In this document: positions 10,725 to 18,714 of the stretch, one piece after another | Layout: each line of letters begins with the position of its first letter | How positions within the stretch are numbered: position 1 is the first letter of the stretch | DNA from: Brevundimonas basaltis | Lineage (GTDB): Bacteria; Pseudomonadota; Alphaproteobacteria; Caulobacterales; Caulobacteraceae | DNA length: 64,000 nt | Reading direction: 5' to 3' | Assembly: GCF_014202075.1 (NCBI RefSeq) | Contig: NZ_JACHFZ010000004.1 | Span: 310,001 to 374,000 of the forward strand | Made by a program: the position numbers and the translations under genes | Notes under the pieces: model-generated | What the model saw: the letters and a program-made list of their open reading frames with translations, nothing else | Told to the model about the DNA's origin: nothing | The model's database searches: none

Positions 10725-10772
10725 GACGGACGACCGCAGGCGCTCATGACGCCCGCGTGAACCTTCGAACGG

Positions 10773-11492
10773 TCAGCCCCCGTCGCGCTCGCGGCGGGGG
10801 TTTTCCGTCTGCGCCCAGTGAGCCAGTACGAACGTCAGGAAGATCGGGCCCATGAGCGAGGCCCGCCCCGGTCCAGTTTCGGCGGCGATCAGGAACAGAC
10901 CCCACCAAACGGCGAGATCACCGAGGTATTCCGGCCGCCTCAGCCAGCGGCGCACCCTCCCGGCCGGAGCGGCCGCGAGCGGCGAATGGGTCTTCAGGCT
11001 GCCCACGCCCTCCAGGCCGATCCCCGCCACCGCCAGCACCGCCCCGGCCCAGCCGAGCCAGCCGACCGCCGGTGAAAACGCGACCGGACCCAATTGCACC
11101 GGCAGGGCCACCAGCCATGCCAGCGCCCCCTGCGGCAGAAAGAACAGCAGCAGTTCAGTCCTGTCCCGGCTCCAGCCCCGCTCCGTCGCGACCCGGCGGG
11201 CCACGGCGCTGTAGCGTCCGTCAGCCTCGCGCCGCGCCCCGCCGGACAGCCGACGCCATGCCTGCGGCGCGGCCCAGATCACCACCAGCCACAGCAGCAG
11301 GCCCTTGCGCACCGGGTCGCCGTCGGTGAGCAGAAAGCTCGCCCCCGCCAGCGCCGCCATCGTCGTCGGCCAGGCCGCGTCGATGAAGCCGATCCCCGTC
11401 CAGCGCCGCGACAGCGCCCACAGCCCGGCCATGGCCGCCAGCGACAGGATAAGGTTCAGCGCCAGCAGGCCGCTGGTCTCGGCCAGGGTCAT
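10773..11492 (-). CDS. DUF1295 family membrane protein (steroid 5-alpha-reductase-like fold)
   Basis: A 239-residue polytopic membrane protein with about six hydrophobic segments. Family signatures are FIDAAWP after the first helices, RRLSGG...DGRY in the loop, and the C-terminal LRRPEYLGDLAVWWGLFL, the counterpart of the SRHPNYxGE motif of DUF1295 and 5-alpha-reductase-like proteins. The family has no settled biochemical role in bacteria. It lies 39 bases downstream of the lipoprotein gene at 11532 on the same strand, and its 3' end carries the terminator of the opposite gene. Confidence 0.85.
   Translation of the reverse strand: MTLAETSGLLALNLILSLAAMAGLWALSRRWTGIGFIDAAWPTTMAALAGASFLLTDGDPVRKGLLLWLVVIWAAPQAWRRLSGGARREADGRYSAVARRVATERGWSRDRTELLLFFLPQGALAWLVALPVQLGPVAFSPAVGWLGWAGAVLAVAGIGLEGVGSLKTHSPLAAAPAGRVRRWLRRPEYLGDLAVWWGLFLIAAETGPGRASLMGPIFLTFVLAHWAQTENPRRERDGG
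10777..10804 (+). terminator. Rho-independent terminator after the lipoprotein gene
   Basis: Stem CCCCCGTCGC (10777-10786) pairs with GCGGCGGGGG (10791-10800), one G-T wobble, 4-base loop, followed by TTTT. It ends transcription from the plus strand and overlaps the last codons of the convergent DUF1295 gene, which ends at 10773. Confidence 0.8.
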
Positions 11493-11531
11493 GTCGCGGG
11501 ACCGCCGCCGCCGGAAGCCGGATGCATCCCG

Positions 11532-11960
11532 TCAGTCGACGCAGATCGTGGCTTGGGCCTTGCCGTCCTCGACCGTGGTGTAGCAGCCGAATGCGCTGCT
11601 GGTCGGCTGGCACTGGCCAACCGCGGCTGCCCCTGCACGCGGTGCCGCGGCCGCGTCCGGAATCCGGCAGCTGCCCTGGCACTGATCGCCGTCGGTGCAG
11701 CGGGTTCCGCCGTCCGAATAGGAGATCACGCACTGTAGCGTCTGCATCCGCCCCTGCGGCAGCATCTTGCCGCCCCTGGCCAGGCAGTCTGCAGCTGCGG
11801 CGTTTTCCGGGACCCGGACCGGCGGCGGCACGTCGGTCGTACCGACCTCGTCCACGACCCGATCCGCAGGCCGCTCCGCCGGACCAGTGGGGCTGTCGTC
11901 CGCCGGCAGCGGTTGGCACGCGGCGGCCAGAAGGGCCGCAATGATCATCAAACGCTTCAT
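11532..11960 (-). CDS. Cysteine-rich predicted lipoprotein
   Basis: A 142-residue protein with N-terminal [21 protein letters not shown], a signal peptide ending in the lipobox AAAC (Cys15). The mature part has a Pro-rich linker and then eight cysteines from about residue 59 on ([42 protein letters not shown]), suggesting a small disulfide-stabilised periplasmic domain. No known family is recognised. Its start overlaps the hmgA stop as ATGA, so it is translationally coupled to hmgA, although a link to tyrosine catabolism is only inferred from position. Confidence 0.8.
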   Translation of the reverse strand: MKRLMIIAALLAAACQPLPADDSPTGPAERPADRVVDEVGTTDVPPPVRVPENAAAADCLARGGKMLPQGRMQTLQCVISYSDGGTRCTDGDQCQGSCRIPDAAAAPRAGAAAVGQCQPTSSAFGCYTTVEDGKAQATICVD

Positions 11961-13255
11961 TTTACGCGGCCCTTTTCAAATCCGGTCCAGACGTCGTCGT
12001 AGTCCAGCTGCATGGTCGGGCTGGTTTGCGCCCATTGCGTGGTGCGGATCGGCATGCGTGTCTCGAACATGAAGGCCAGGGTGTTCTCGATCTTCACCGG
12101 TTTGAGGTCCGCCACCACCGCCTTGTCGTAGCTGGCCTGGTCCGGCCCGTGCCCGCTCATGCAGTTGTGCAGGCTGGCCCCGCCCGGCGCGAACCCGCCC
12201 TCCTTGGCGTCGTATTCGCCGATCACCAGCCCCATGAACTCGCTCATCACATTCCGGTGGAACCACGGCGGGCGGAAGGTGTCCTCGGCCACCATCCAGC
12301 GCGGCGGGAAGATCACGAAATCGCAGTTGGCCGTCCCCGGCGTCTCGCTGGGCGAGGTCAGGACCGTGAAGATCGACGGGTCCGGATGGTCGAAACTGAC
12401 CGTCCCGATCGTATTGAATTTCGCCGTGTCGTACTTGCAGGGCGCGTAGTTGCCGTGCCAGCCGACCACGTCCAGCGGGCTGTGATCGAAGGTCGTCGCG
12501 TACAGCCGCCCGCCGAATTTCTGCACGCACTCCGTCGGTCGGTCGACGTCCTCGAAGGCCGCCACCGGTGTCTCGAAATCGCGCGGATTGGCCAGGCCGT
12601 TGGAGCCGATCGGCCCGAGGTCCGGCAGGCGGAACAGCGCCCCGTAGTTCTCGCAGACATAGCCGCGGATCTCGCCGTCGCACTCGACCCGGAAGCGCAC
12701 CCCCCGCGGGATCAGGACGACCTCGCCGGGCCGTGCGTCGACCCGTCCCATCTCCGTGACAAAAACCTGTTGTCCCGCCTGCGGGACGATCAGCAACTCC
12801 CCGTCGGCGCAGTAAAACACCCGGTCGACCATAGACCGGTTGGCGGCGTACAGATGGATACCGGTCCCCGACAGTGTCTCCGGATCGCCGTTGCCCCCAT
12901 AGGTGACCAGCCCCTCGACCCAGTCGGTCGGCTGCTTCGGCATCGGCAGCGGATCCCAACGCATCCGGTTCGGCGACGGCGGCGCCTCATGGAACGGCCC
13001 CGAGCGCACCCTTCCCTGATCGAACGGCTTGTAGGCCGGGTGCTGCGCCGACGGTCTCAGCCGGTACAGCCACGACCGCCGGTTCTCGGTCCGCGGGGCG
13101 GTGAACGCCGTCCCCGACAGCTGTTCCGCATACAGCCCCATCGGCGCCCGCTGCGGCGAATTCCGCCCCTCGGGCAGAGCCCCGGCCACGGCCTCGGTCG
13201 AGAAATGATTGCCGAACCCCGGCATATAGGCAGGCGCGTTGGCGCGAGTGGTCAT
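11957..13255 (-). CDS. hmgA: Homogentisate 1,2-dioxygenase
   Basis: Opens the ring of homogentisate to maleylacetoacetate in phenylalanine/tyrosine catabolism, using Fe(II). [12 protein letters not shown] at the N-terminus and [15 protein letters not shown] (iron ligands His and Glu) are diagnostic; [15 protein letters not shown] carries the third ligand region. The 432-residue length is normal. The preceding pathway enzyme, hppD, is 24 kb away at 36711, and no fumarylacetoacetase is in the window, so the pathway is dispersed in this genome. It is followed by the coupled lipoprotein gene. Confidence 0.97.
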   Translation of the reverse strand: MTTRANAPAYMPGFGNHFSTEAVAGALPEGRNSPQRAPMGLYAEQLSGTAFTAPRTENRRSWLYRLRPSAQHPAYKPFDQGRVRSGPFHEAPPSPNRMRWDPLPMPKQPTDWVEGLVTYGGNGDPETLSGTGIHLYAANRSMVDRVFYCADGELLIVPQAGQQVFVTEMGRVDARPGEVVLIPRGVRFRVECDGEIRGYVCENYGALFRLPDLGPIGSNGLANPRDFETPVAAFEDVDRPTECVQKFGGRLYATTFDHSPLDVVGWHGNYAPCKYDTAKFNTIGTVSFDHPDPSIFTVLTSPSETPGTANCDFVIFPPRWMVAEDTFRPPWFHRNVMSEFMGLVIGEYDAKEGGFAPGGASLHNCMSGHGPDQASYDKAVVADLKPVKIENTLAFMFETRMPIRTTQWAQTSPTMQLDYDDVWTGFEKGRVK

Positions 13256-13286
13256 GGTGCGTCGTCTCCCGTGCCCCTGACTTAAC

Positions 13287-13309
13287 CCTTCTCGCCCTGC
13301 GGGAGAAGG
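13287..13309. repeat. Short inverted repeat CCTTCTC/GAGAAGG
   Basis: A 7-bp perfect inverted repeat with a 9-base spacer in the 61-base gap between hmgA and the upstream acyl-CoA dehydrogenase gene. There is no T-run on either side, so it is not a standard terminator; it may be a short intergenic repeat unit. Confidence 0.4.
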
Positions 13310-13316
13310 ATCGGGG

Positions 13317-14435
13317 CTAGAATCCCTGCGCGCGCGCCATCCGTTCCTGATGGAACCCGGCGTCGCCCAGCAGTTCGTTCAGCACCCGCACCCGCTTCAT
13401 GAACAGGCCGACGTCGAAATCGTCGGTCATGCCGACGCCGCCGTGCATCTGCACCGCCTCCTGCACCGCCAGCTCGGCCACACGCCCGGCCTTGGCCTTG
13501 GCCACCGAGACGGCCAGCGGCGCGCTCTCCTTGCCGGCGTCCAGCGCCTGCAGCGCCCCCATCGTCGCCGCCCGGGCGATCTCGATCTCGCTGAACAGAT
13601 GCGCCGCCCGGTGCTGCAGGGCCTGGAACTCGCCGATCAGCTTGCCGAACTGTTTGCGCGTCCGCAGATACTCCAGCGTGGTCTGGAAGGCCTGATCCCC
13701 CGCTCCGGTCAGCGACGCCGCCGCGCAGGCCCGGCCCAGATTCAGCGCCCCCTCCAGCAGCGCTTCGCCGCCCTCGACCGACCCGATCAGGGCGTCGGCG
13801 TCGACCTCGACATCGGTCAGCGTCACCCGCGCCGCATTATGCGCATCGACCATAACCGTTCGCTCGACGGCGACACCGTCCGTGGACGGATCGATCAGGA
13901 ACAGGCCGATCCCCTCGTCCGTCCGTGCCGCAACGATCAGCGCGTCCGCCACATGGCCGTCGAGCACGAAACCCTTGGCCCCGTTCAGCCTGAAGCCATT
14001 GCCCGACCGCTCGGCCATGGTCGTCATCCGCGCCGGCGCATGCTTCGGCCCCTCGTCCACGGCCAGCGAAACGATCGCCTCGCCCGCCGCGATCCGGGGC
14101 AGCCAGGCCGCCTGCTGCTCGCCCGACCCGCCCTTCAGCACCGTCGCCGCCAGCACCCCCGAGCCCATGAAGGGCGACGGCGTCAACGTCCGCCCCAGCG
14201 CCTCGGCCACCACCCCGGCCTCGACCGCGCCGAGGCCCGAGCCGCCGTGCGCCTCGGGGATCACCACCCCCGCGAACCCCATCTCCCCGAACGCCCGCCA
14301 CAGGTCGCGCGACACCCCATCGGCGTCGCGGCTGTCCCGCAGCTTCCGCAGATGCGCGATCGGCGCGTGTTCGCTCAGGAAGCCGTCCGCGGCCGCCTTC
14401 AGCATCGCCTGCTCTTCGGTCAGGATCAGCGGCAT
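13317..14435 (-). CDS. Acyl-CoA dehydrogenase family protein, FAD-binding-arginine subunit
   Basis: A 372-residue acyl-CoA dehydrogenase fold with N-terminal helical domain ([15 protein letters not shown]), middle beta domain ([15 protein letters not shown]) and C-terminal helical domain. It retains the FAD-contact motif [18 protein letters not shown], but where active enzymes carry the catalytic Glu in an EGT motif near the C-terminus it reads [13 protein letters not shown]. Its neighbour 14439-15623 shows the reverse pattern, so the two probably form one heteromeric enzyme. Substrate is unknown. It lies 3 bases after the partner gene. Confidence 0.92.
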   Translation of the reverse strand: MPLILTEEQAMLKAAADGFLSEHAPIAHLRKLRDSRDADGVSRDLWRAFGEMGFAGVVIPEAHGGSGLGAVEAGVVAEALGRTLTPSPFMGSGVLAATVLKGGSGEQQAAWLPRIAAGEAIVSLAVDEGPKHAPARMTTMAERSGNGFRLNGAKGFVLDGHVADALIVAARTDEGIGLFLIDPSTDGVAVERTVMVDAHNAARVTLTDVEVDADALIGSVEGGEALLEGALNLGRACAAASLTGAGDQAFQTTLEYLRTRKQFGKLIGEFQALQHRAAHLFSEIEIARAATMGALQALDAGKESAPLAVSVAKAKAGRVAELAVQEAVQMHGGVGMTDDFDVGLFMKRVRVLNELLGDAGFHQERMARAQGF

Positions 14436-14438
14436 TCG

Positions 14439-15623
14439 TCAGGCCCCCGGCAGCTGCAGCAGATGTTTGGCGATGATGTTGAGTTGGACCTCCGAGGTCC
14501 CGCCCTCGATGGAATTGGCCTTGGTCCGCAGCCAGTCGCGGGCCGTGGCGCCGTCGCGCGATCGCTCGCCCTCCCACTCCAGCGCGTCCGAACCGCCCGC
14601 CGCCATCAGCAGCTCGTGCCGCCGCTTGTTCAGTTCGGACCCGTAGTATTTCAGCATCGAGGCGATGGCCGGATGCGCCTGCCCCGCCTTGTGCAGGTCG
14701 CCGGTTCGCTCCATCGCCAGCCGGAACGCCGCCGCGTCGACCTCCAGTTCGGCGATCCGTCCACGGAGCATCGGTTCGTCCAGCCGCCCGTCGTCGTCCA
14801 GCCCGAGCGAGTCCGTCGCCACCTGGCCCAGCGGCCGCCCGCCGCCGACCTCGCCCATGGCCCCGATCATGGTCCGCTCATGCGCCAGCAGCGCCTTGGC
14901 CACGTCCCAGCCGCGGTTCAGCGTCCCGACGAGGTTTTCCTTCTCCACCCGGACGTCGTCGAAGAAGGTCTCGCAGAACGGGCTCTTGCCCGAGATCAGC
15001 GTGATCGGCCGCGTGCTGACCCCCTTGGTCGCCATGTCGAACAGCACGAAGGAAATGCCCAGATGCTTGGGCGCCTCCGGGTCGGTGCGCACCAGACAGA
15101 AGATCCAATCCGCCTTGTCGGCGTAGGAGGTCCACACCTTCTGGCCGTTGACGATCCAGTGGTCGCCGCGGTCCTCGGCCCGGGTCTGGATCGAGGCCAG
15201 GTCCGACCCCGCGCCCGGCTCGGAATAGCCCTGGCACCAGCGGATCTCGCCCCGCACGATCTCCGGCAGGAAGCGCTGCTTCTGTTCCTCGGTGCCGAAC
15301 TGCAGCAGCGCCGGCCCCAGCATCCACACGCCGAAACTGGCCAGCGGCGCCTGGGCGTCGATGCGGCGCATCTCCGAGGCCAGCACCTTGGCCTGTTCCC
15401 GGCTCAGCCCGCCGCCGCCGTATTCGGTGGGCCACTCCGGCGCGGTCCAGCCACGCGCGCCCATCCGTTCCAGCCAGGTCTTGTGCGCCGGCGTGGGATA
15501 GACGGCGTTGCGCCCGCCCCACACCCGGTCCTCGTCGCTCTTCACCGGCCCGCGGCATTCGGCCGGGCAGTTCGCCTCCAGCCACGTCCGCGTCTCCGCG
15601 CGGAAGGTCTCCAGATCGGTCAT
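14439..15623 (-). CDS. Acyl-CoA dehydrogenase family protein, catalytic-glutamate subunit
   Basis: A 394-residue acyl-CoA dehydrogenase. The middle domain carries CQGYSEPGAGSDLAS and NGQKVWTSYADKADW, both typical. The C-terminal part has SIEGGTSEVQLNIIAKHLL, which supplies the catalytic Glu, but lacks the RxQFG FAD-contact motif (NKRRHELLMAAGG there). Paired with the downstream protein this resembles the alpha2beta2 dehydrogenases described for steroid side-chain degradation in actinobacteria. The precise substrate cannot be read from the sequence; CoA-thioester oxidation is certain at family level only. Confidence 0.92.
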   Translation of the reverse strand: MTDLETFRAETRTWLEANCPAECRGPVKSDEDRVWGGRNAVYPTPAHKTWLERMGARGWTAPEWPTEYGGGGLSREQAKVLASEMRRIDAQAPLASFGVWMLGPALLQFGTEEQKQRFLPEIVRGEIRWCQGYSEPGAGSDLASIQTRAEDRGDHWIVNGQKVWTSYADKADWIFCLVRTDPEAPKHLGISFVLFDMATKGVSTRPITLISGKSPFCETFFDDVRVEKENLVGTLNRGWDVAKALLAHERTMIGAMGEVGGGRPLGQVATDSLGLDDDGRLDEPMLRGRIAELEVDAAAFRLAMERTGDLHKAGQAHPAIASMLKYYGSELNKRRHELLMAAGGSDALEWEGERSRDGATARDWLRTKANSIEGGTSEVQLNIIAKHLLQLPGA

Positions 15624-15660
15624 TCGCGCCTCCGTCCCCGGACGATAGCAGCGATTCAGC

Positions 15661-15677
15661 GCTGACGTAGCGTCAGC
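15661..15677. promoter_or_regulatory. Perfect 7-bp inverted repeat, possible operator
   Basis: GCTGACG-TAG-CGTCAGC lies in the 60-base gap between the Lrp-like gene (stop at 15684) and the acyl-CoA dehydrogenase start (15623), both on the minus strand. There is no T-run, so an operator is more plausible than a terminator. Unproven. Confidence 0.25.
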
Positions 15678-15683
15678 CGACGC

Positions 15684-15938
15684 TCACTTCGTCGGCAGGA
15701 ACGGCGAGAAGGTGATCACCGTGAAGGTGTCGCGAATGTGCGCCCGCGTCTGCACCGACTTCGTCACGAACGTCCCGATGTCCATTTCCTTGGGCAGCTG
15801 GAACTTGGCCAGCAGGTCGTACTGGCCCGAGGTCGAATAGACCTCCGAGACGTGTTCGACATTGTCCACTACATCGGCCGCCACGTCGTTGGCGTGGCCC
15901 AGCTCGCATTTGATGAAGACGAAGATGGCGGTCATCAT
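15684..15938 (-). CDS. Stand-alone Lrp/AsnC ligand-binding (RAM) domain protein
   Basis: An 84-residue protein that consists only of the C-terminal alpha-beta RAM domain of Lrp/AsnC regulators (TAIFVFIKCELGHANDVA, EVYSTSGQYDLLAKF, VQTRAHIRDTFTVITF). The DNA-binding helix-turn-helix is absent, and nothing upstream in frame supplies one. Such one-domain proteins assemble into octameric rings and bind amino acids in other organisms; the role here is unknown. It precedes the acyl-CoA dehydrogenase pair on the same strand, and a heptamer repeat array lies just upstream of it. Confidence 0.88.
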   Translation of the reverse strand: MMTAIFVFIKCELGHANDVAADVVDNVEHVSEVYSTSGQYDLLAKFQLPKEMDIGTFVTKSVQTRAHIRDTFTVITFSPFLPTK

Positions 15939-15962
15939 GGCGGCGGCTCCGGATTCGAGGTC

Positions 15963-16070
15963 TTAGGGCTTAGGTCTTAGGGCTTAGTTCGACCGCGAGC
16001 CAGCCACCACCGACGCAACCCGATCCCGAATTCCCAAGCCCCAAGCCCCAAGCCCCAAGCCCCAAGCCCC
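15963..16070. repeat. Inverted heptamer arrays, copy A
   Basis: Left arm 15963-15987 is TTAGGGC, TTAGGTC, TTAGGGC, TTAG in tandem. Right arm 16036-16070 is five perfect AAGCCCC units, the reverse-complement register with one base changed. The 48-base spacer is non-repetitive. The arms could pair into a long hairpin. The right arm ends 11 bases before the TTG start of the hydrolase gene. A second copy lies at 29083-29195. Confidence 0.9.
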
Positions 16071-16081
16071 AAGCGAAGCCC

Positions 16082-16903
16082 TTGGATCTCGAAGCCGCAT
16101 ACAACAACCGCGCCCGCGTGCCCGACCATCCGGCGGTGATGCAGCGTTGGCGCGAAACCGCCGACGCCGCCCGCGTCGCCCATCCGCCGACGGAGATCGC
16201 CTATGGTCCCGGCGAGCGCGAGGTCATGGACCTGTTCTCCGCCGGAGATGACGCCCCCGTCGTTGTCTTCCTGCACGGCGGCTACTGGCAGGCGCTGGAC
16301 AAGGGATGGTTCTCCGGCCTTGCCCCGGCGCTCCTGGCCCATGGCGTCAGCCTCGCCGTCCCCTCCTACGACCTCGCCCCCGCCGTCCGCCTCGGGACCA
16401 TCCTCAAACAGGTCCGTGCTGCCGTCGACCTGGTCCGCGATCGCAACGGCGGAAGACGCCCCGTGGTCCTCGGCCATTCCGCCGGCGGCCATATGGCGGC
16501 CTGCATGCTGTCCGAGGCCCGCGCCTCCGCCGCCATCGCCATCAGCGGCGTCTTCGACCTCGCCCCCCTGATCCCGACTTCGCTCAACGTCGCCCTGCGC
16601 CTCGACGCCGCCGAGGCCGCCGCCCTGTCGCCCATCCACTGGCCCGTCCCCGACGGCTCTACCCCCGGAGGCACGATCCTCGACTGCCTCGTCGGCGCCG
16701 ACGAGAGCTCCGAATTCCGCCGCCAGTCGAAAATGATGGCCGAGCTCTGGGGATCGAAGGGCGTCGACACCCGCTACGACGCCCTCGCAGGCCTCAACCA
16801 CTTCACCGTGCTGGATCCGCTGTTCGAAGCGAACAGCGCGATGGTGACGCGGATCGTCGGCCTCGCCCGAGGCGACGCCCGATCCGCGTCACCGGCTTGT
16901 TGA
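16082..16903 (+). CDS. Alpha/beta hydrolase, kynurenine formamidase-like
   Basis: A 273-residue serine hydrolase. The oxyanion motif HGGYWQ, nucleophile elbow LGHSAGGHMA and the catalytic His in LNHFTVLDPL match arylformamidase-type hydrolases. The N-terminus DLEAAYNNRARVPDHPA is conserved in relatives, so the start must be at or above it; the only candidate is TTG 16082, since an ATG at 16139 would remove it. No Shine-Dalgarno is seen because the TAAGCCC-type repeat array runs almost to the start. No tryptophan-catabolism genes are adjacent, so formamidase activity is a family-level guess. Confidence 0.85.
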   Translation: MDLEAAYNNRARVPDHPAVMQRWRETADAARVAHPPTEIAYGPGEREVMDLFSAGDDAPVVVFLHGGYWQALDKGWFSGLAPALLAHGVSLAVPSYDLAPAVRLGTILKQVRAAVDLVRDRNGGRRPVVLGHSAGGHMAACMLSEARASAAIAISGVFDLAPLIPTSLNVALRLDAAEAAALSPIHWPVPDGSTPGGTILDCLVGADESSEFRRQSKMMAELWGSKGVDTRYDALAGLNHFTVLDPLFEANSAMVTRIVGLARGDARSASPAC

Positions 16904-16906
16904 CGC

Positions 16907-17455
16907 CTAGCGCCGCGTCGCCTGTCCGGCCACCTGACCGACCGTGCCGACCGTATTGTCGACCACCCCGCCGGGCTGAAGCGTGGTGTTGGCGACCCCG
17001 CCAACCGTATCGACCGTGTTGTCGACAGTCGTCAGCAGCCGCTCGAGGATCTCGGGATTGCGGTCGATCGTGGTCAGGGTGCGGTCGATAATCTCCTTCA
17101 CATTGTCGAGGCGGACCTTGAGCAGAACCTGGGCCTCGACGCCCTTGATGGTGATCTTGACCTTGTCGATCGACACGTCGACCCCGGCGTTCAGGTGCAG
17201 CAGATTGGCCAGCCGGGCCTCGAGATTGAGCCTCGCCTCGAGGTTTTCGACCTCGACGGTGATCTCCTCGACCGACAGATTGGGCACGTCCAGCAGCACG
17301 TCGGGCTCAGCCGACGGATCACTCGGAGCGGAATAGGACTGGCTCGAGACCGGCTCGACCGGCGGGACCTGCGACGGCGCGCTCGACTGGGCCGCGGCTC
17401 CGCTGGCGGCGAACAACAGCGCGGCGGCGGCGCCGCCCGTCAACAACAACTTCAT
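16907..17455 (-). CDS. Exported protein of unknown function
   Basis: A 182-residue protein with signal peptide MKLLLTGGAAAALLFAASGAAA and probable cleavage after AAA-Q. A Ser/Pro-rich stretch to residue about 50 is followed by alternating hydrophobic/charged sequence (VENLEARLNLEARLANLL, VDVSIDKVKITIKGVEAQV) that could form amphipathic strands and helices. The C-terminus has repeated NTV/VGGV-type turns (VDNTVDTVGGVANTT, VVDNTVGTVGQVAG). No family recognised. Its start overlaps the stop of the upstream gene as ATGA, so the two are coupled. Confidence 0.8.
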   Translation of the reverse strand: MKLLLTGGAAAALLFAASGAAAQSSAPSQVPPVEPVSSQSYSAPSDPSAEPDVLLDVPNLSVEEITVEVENLEARLNLEARLANLLHLNAGVDVSIDKVKITIKGVEAQVLLKVRLDNVKEIIDRTLTTIDRNPEILERLLTTVDNTVDTVGGVANTTLQPGGVVDNTVGTVGQVAGQATRR

Positions 17456-17796
17456 TCTGGGTCTCCCTCGGGTGTGTCCGGGGCCGGGCCGGCCTCGACT
17501 TCAATCTGCGGCGTCGGAGCGGCGATGGTCGCCTCTCCCCGCAGCCGCCATTCGACATCGCGGAACGTCCGCTGACCGGGAATCGGCCGCGGCAGTCCGG
17601 TGCTCAAATTCTCTTCGATGACGGCGCCGTCGGGCTCGCTCCACGCCCGCACCGATACGCTGCCCACCTGCCGCCAGCGCACCTCGTCGGCCCGCGCCGT
17701 GATTGACAGGCTGATGTCGGGCTCGGTCGGGGGCGCCGCAGCCGGCGCGTCCTGCGGCGCCAGGCTCAGCAAAAGTGTCGACAAGGTGGCGATCAT
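17452..17796 (-). CDS. Small exported or envelope protein of unknown function
   Basis: A 114-residue protein beginning MIATLSTLLLSLAPQDAPA, a short hydrophobic N-terminus that may be a signal sequence. The rest (ISLSITARADEVRWRQVG, VRAWSEPDGAVIEENLS, QRTFRDVEWRLRGEATI) looks like a compact beta-rich domain with a Pro-rich tail. No known domain is recognised. It overlaps the following exported-protein gene by 4 bases and is probably the first gene of a two-gene operon; it is divergent from eda. Confidence 0.7.
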   Translation of the reverse strand: MIATLSTLLLSLAPQDAPAAAPPTEPDISLSITARADEVRWRQVGSVSVRAWSEPDGAVIEENLSTGLPRPIPGQRTFRDVEWRLRGEATIAAPTPQIEVEAGPAPDTPEGDPE

Positions 17797-17915
17797 GGCC
17801 GGAAGAAGCGCCGGCGGGCCGGTTCGGTTCCGTCAACCGTTCACACGGATTGAAGTCCCGCTCTCTTGACGCTCCCGCCCGGGGGTTCCAGTCAGGATCG
17901 AACCCGGAGCCTCCC

Positions 17916-18587
17916 ATGCGTCACGACCGCCTCGCCGTCCTCACCGCCCTCGAGGCCCAGGGCGTCGCCCCCGTCTTCTATCACGCCGATCCGGACGTTT
18001 GCCTTGAGATCATCCGCGCCTGCGCCCGCGGCGGCGCCAAGGCCATCGAGTTCACCAACCGCGGCGACTTCGCCGTCGATCTGTTTGGCGACCTCGCCCG
18101 CGAACTGCAGACGACCGACCCCGACATCATCCTGGGCATCGGCTCGGTCATCGACGCCCCGACCGCCGCCCAGTTCCTCAATCGCGGTGCCCGCTTCGTG
18201 GTCAGTCCCTGCCTCGTCCCCGAGGTGGCCCGCGTCTGCAACCGGCGCATAACGGCCTATTTCCCCGGCTGCGGTTCGGTCACCGAGATCGGCCAGGCCC
18301 ACGAACTGGGCTGCGACATCGTCAAACTCTTCCCCGGCGCCAGCGTCGGCGGTCCCGACTTCGTCAAGGCGGTGCTCGGCCCCATGCCGTGGACGAAAAT
18401 CATGCCCACCGGCGGCGTCGACCCCGACGAGGACTCGATCGGCAAATGGTTCGGCTCCGGCATCGTCGCCGCCGGGATGGGCTCAAAGCTGATCACCGAC
18501 GCGGCGGTCAGGGCCGGCGACTGGGCGGCCATCGAGGCGCAGGTGAAGAAGACCGTCGACGCCATCGCGGCGTTCCGGAGGAACTAA
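17916..18587 (+). CDS. eda: KDPG aldolase (2-dehydro-3-deoxy-phosphogluconate aldolase)
   Basis: Cleaves KDPG to pyruvate and glyceraldehyde-3-phosphate, completing the Entner-Doudoroff pathway begun at 5294. The Schiff-base lysine is in DIVKLFPGAS; the catalytic Glu and substrate Arg are kept in AIEFTNRGD; TGGVDPDE is the phosphate loop. The usual N-terminal PVIRV arginine is not present (PVFYH). ATG 17916 is chosen with GGAG at 17906; upstream in-frame codons read through intergenic sequence. The product has 223 residues. Some relatives act on 4-hydroxy-2-oxoglutarate or the galacto isomer, so specificity is not proven. Confidence 0.88.
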   Translation: MRHDRLAVLTALEAQGVAPVFYHADPDVCLEIIRACARGGAKAIEFTNRGDFAVDLFGDLARELQTTDPDIILGIGSVIDAPTAAQFLNRGARFVVSPCLVPEVARVCNRRITAYFPGCGSVTEIGQAHELGCDIVKLFPGASVGGPDFVKAVLGPMPWTKIMPTGGVDPDEDSIGKWFGSGIVAAGMGSKLITDAAVRAGDWAAIEAQVKKTVDAIAAFRRN

Positions 18588-18589
18588 GT

Positions 18590-18714
18590 CCTCCCCCGCT
18601 GGGGGAGGGGGACCGCGAAGCGGTGGAGGGGGCCAACCCCGTCCACCAATGTCTAGGTCCGCCCCCCTCCAACGCTTGGTGGTCCCGCTCCCCGTCGCTC
18701 TACGCTCCGGGGGA
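18590..18714. repeat. Palindromic G/C-rich repeat, family P1, copy 2
   Basis: It follows the eda stop directly. The left arm shares a run of over 30 bases with copy 1 at 2384 (core GGACCGCGAAGCGGTGGAGG). The right arm is more diverged (CCCCCCTCCAACGCTTGGTGG, GGTCCCGCTCCCC) and extends into the last codons of the M16 protease gene. Confidence 0.8.

Noticed and set aside
13350..15665. 771-codon open frame on the plus strand
   Set aside because: Lies antisense to the two acyl-CoA dehydrogenases; the translation is low-complexity Arg/His/Gln-rich and has no recognisable motif.
15963..16070. CRISPR array
   Set aside because: The repeat is only 7 bases with no spacers and the two arms are inverted; no cas genes are present.
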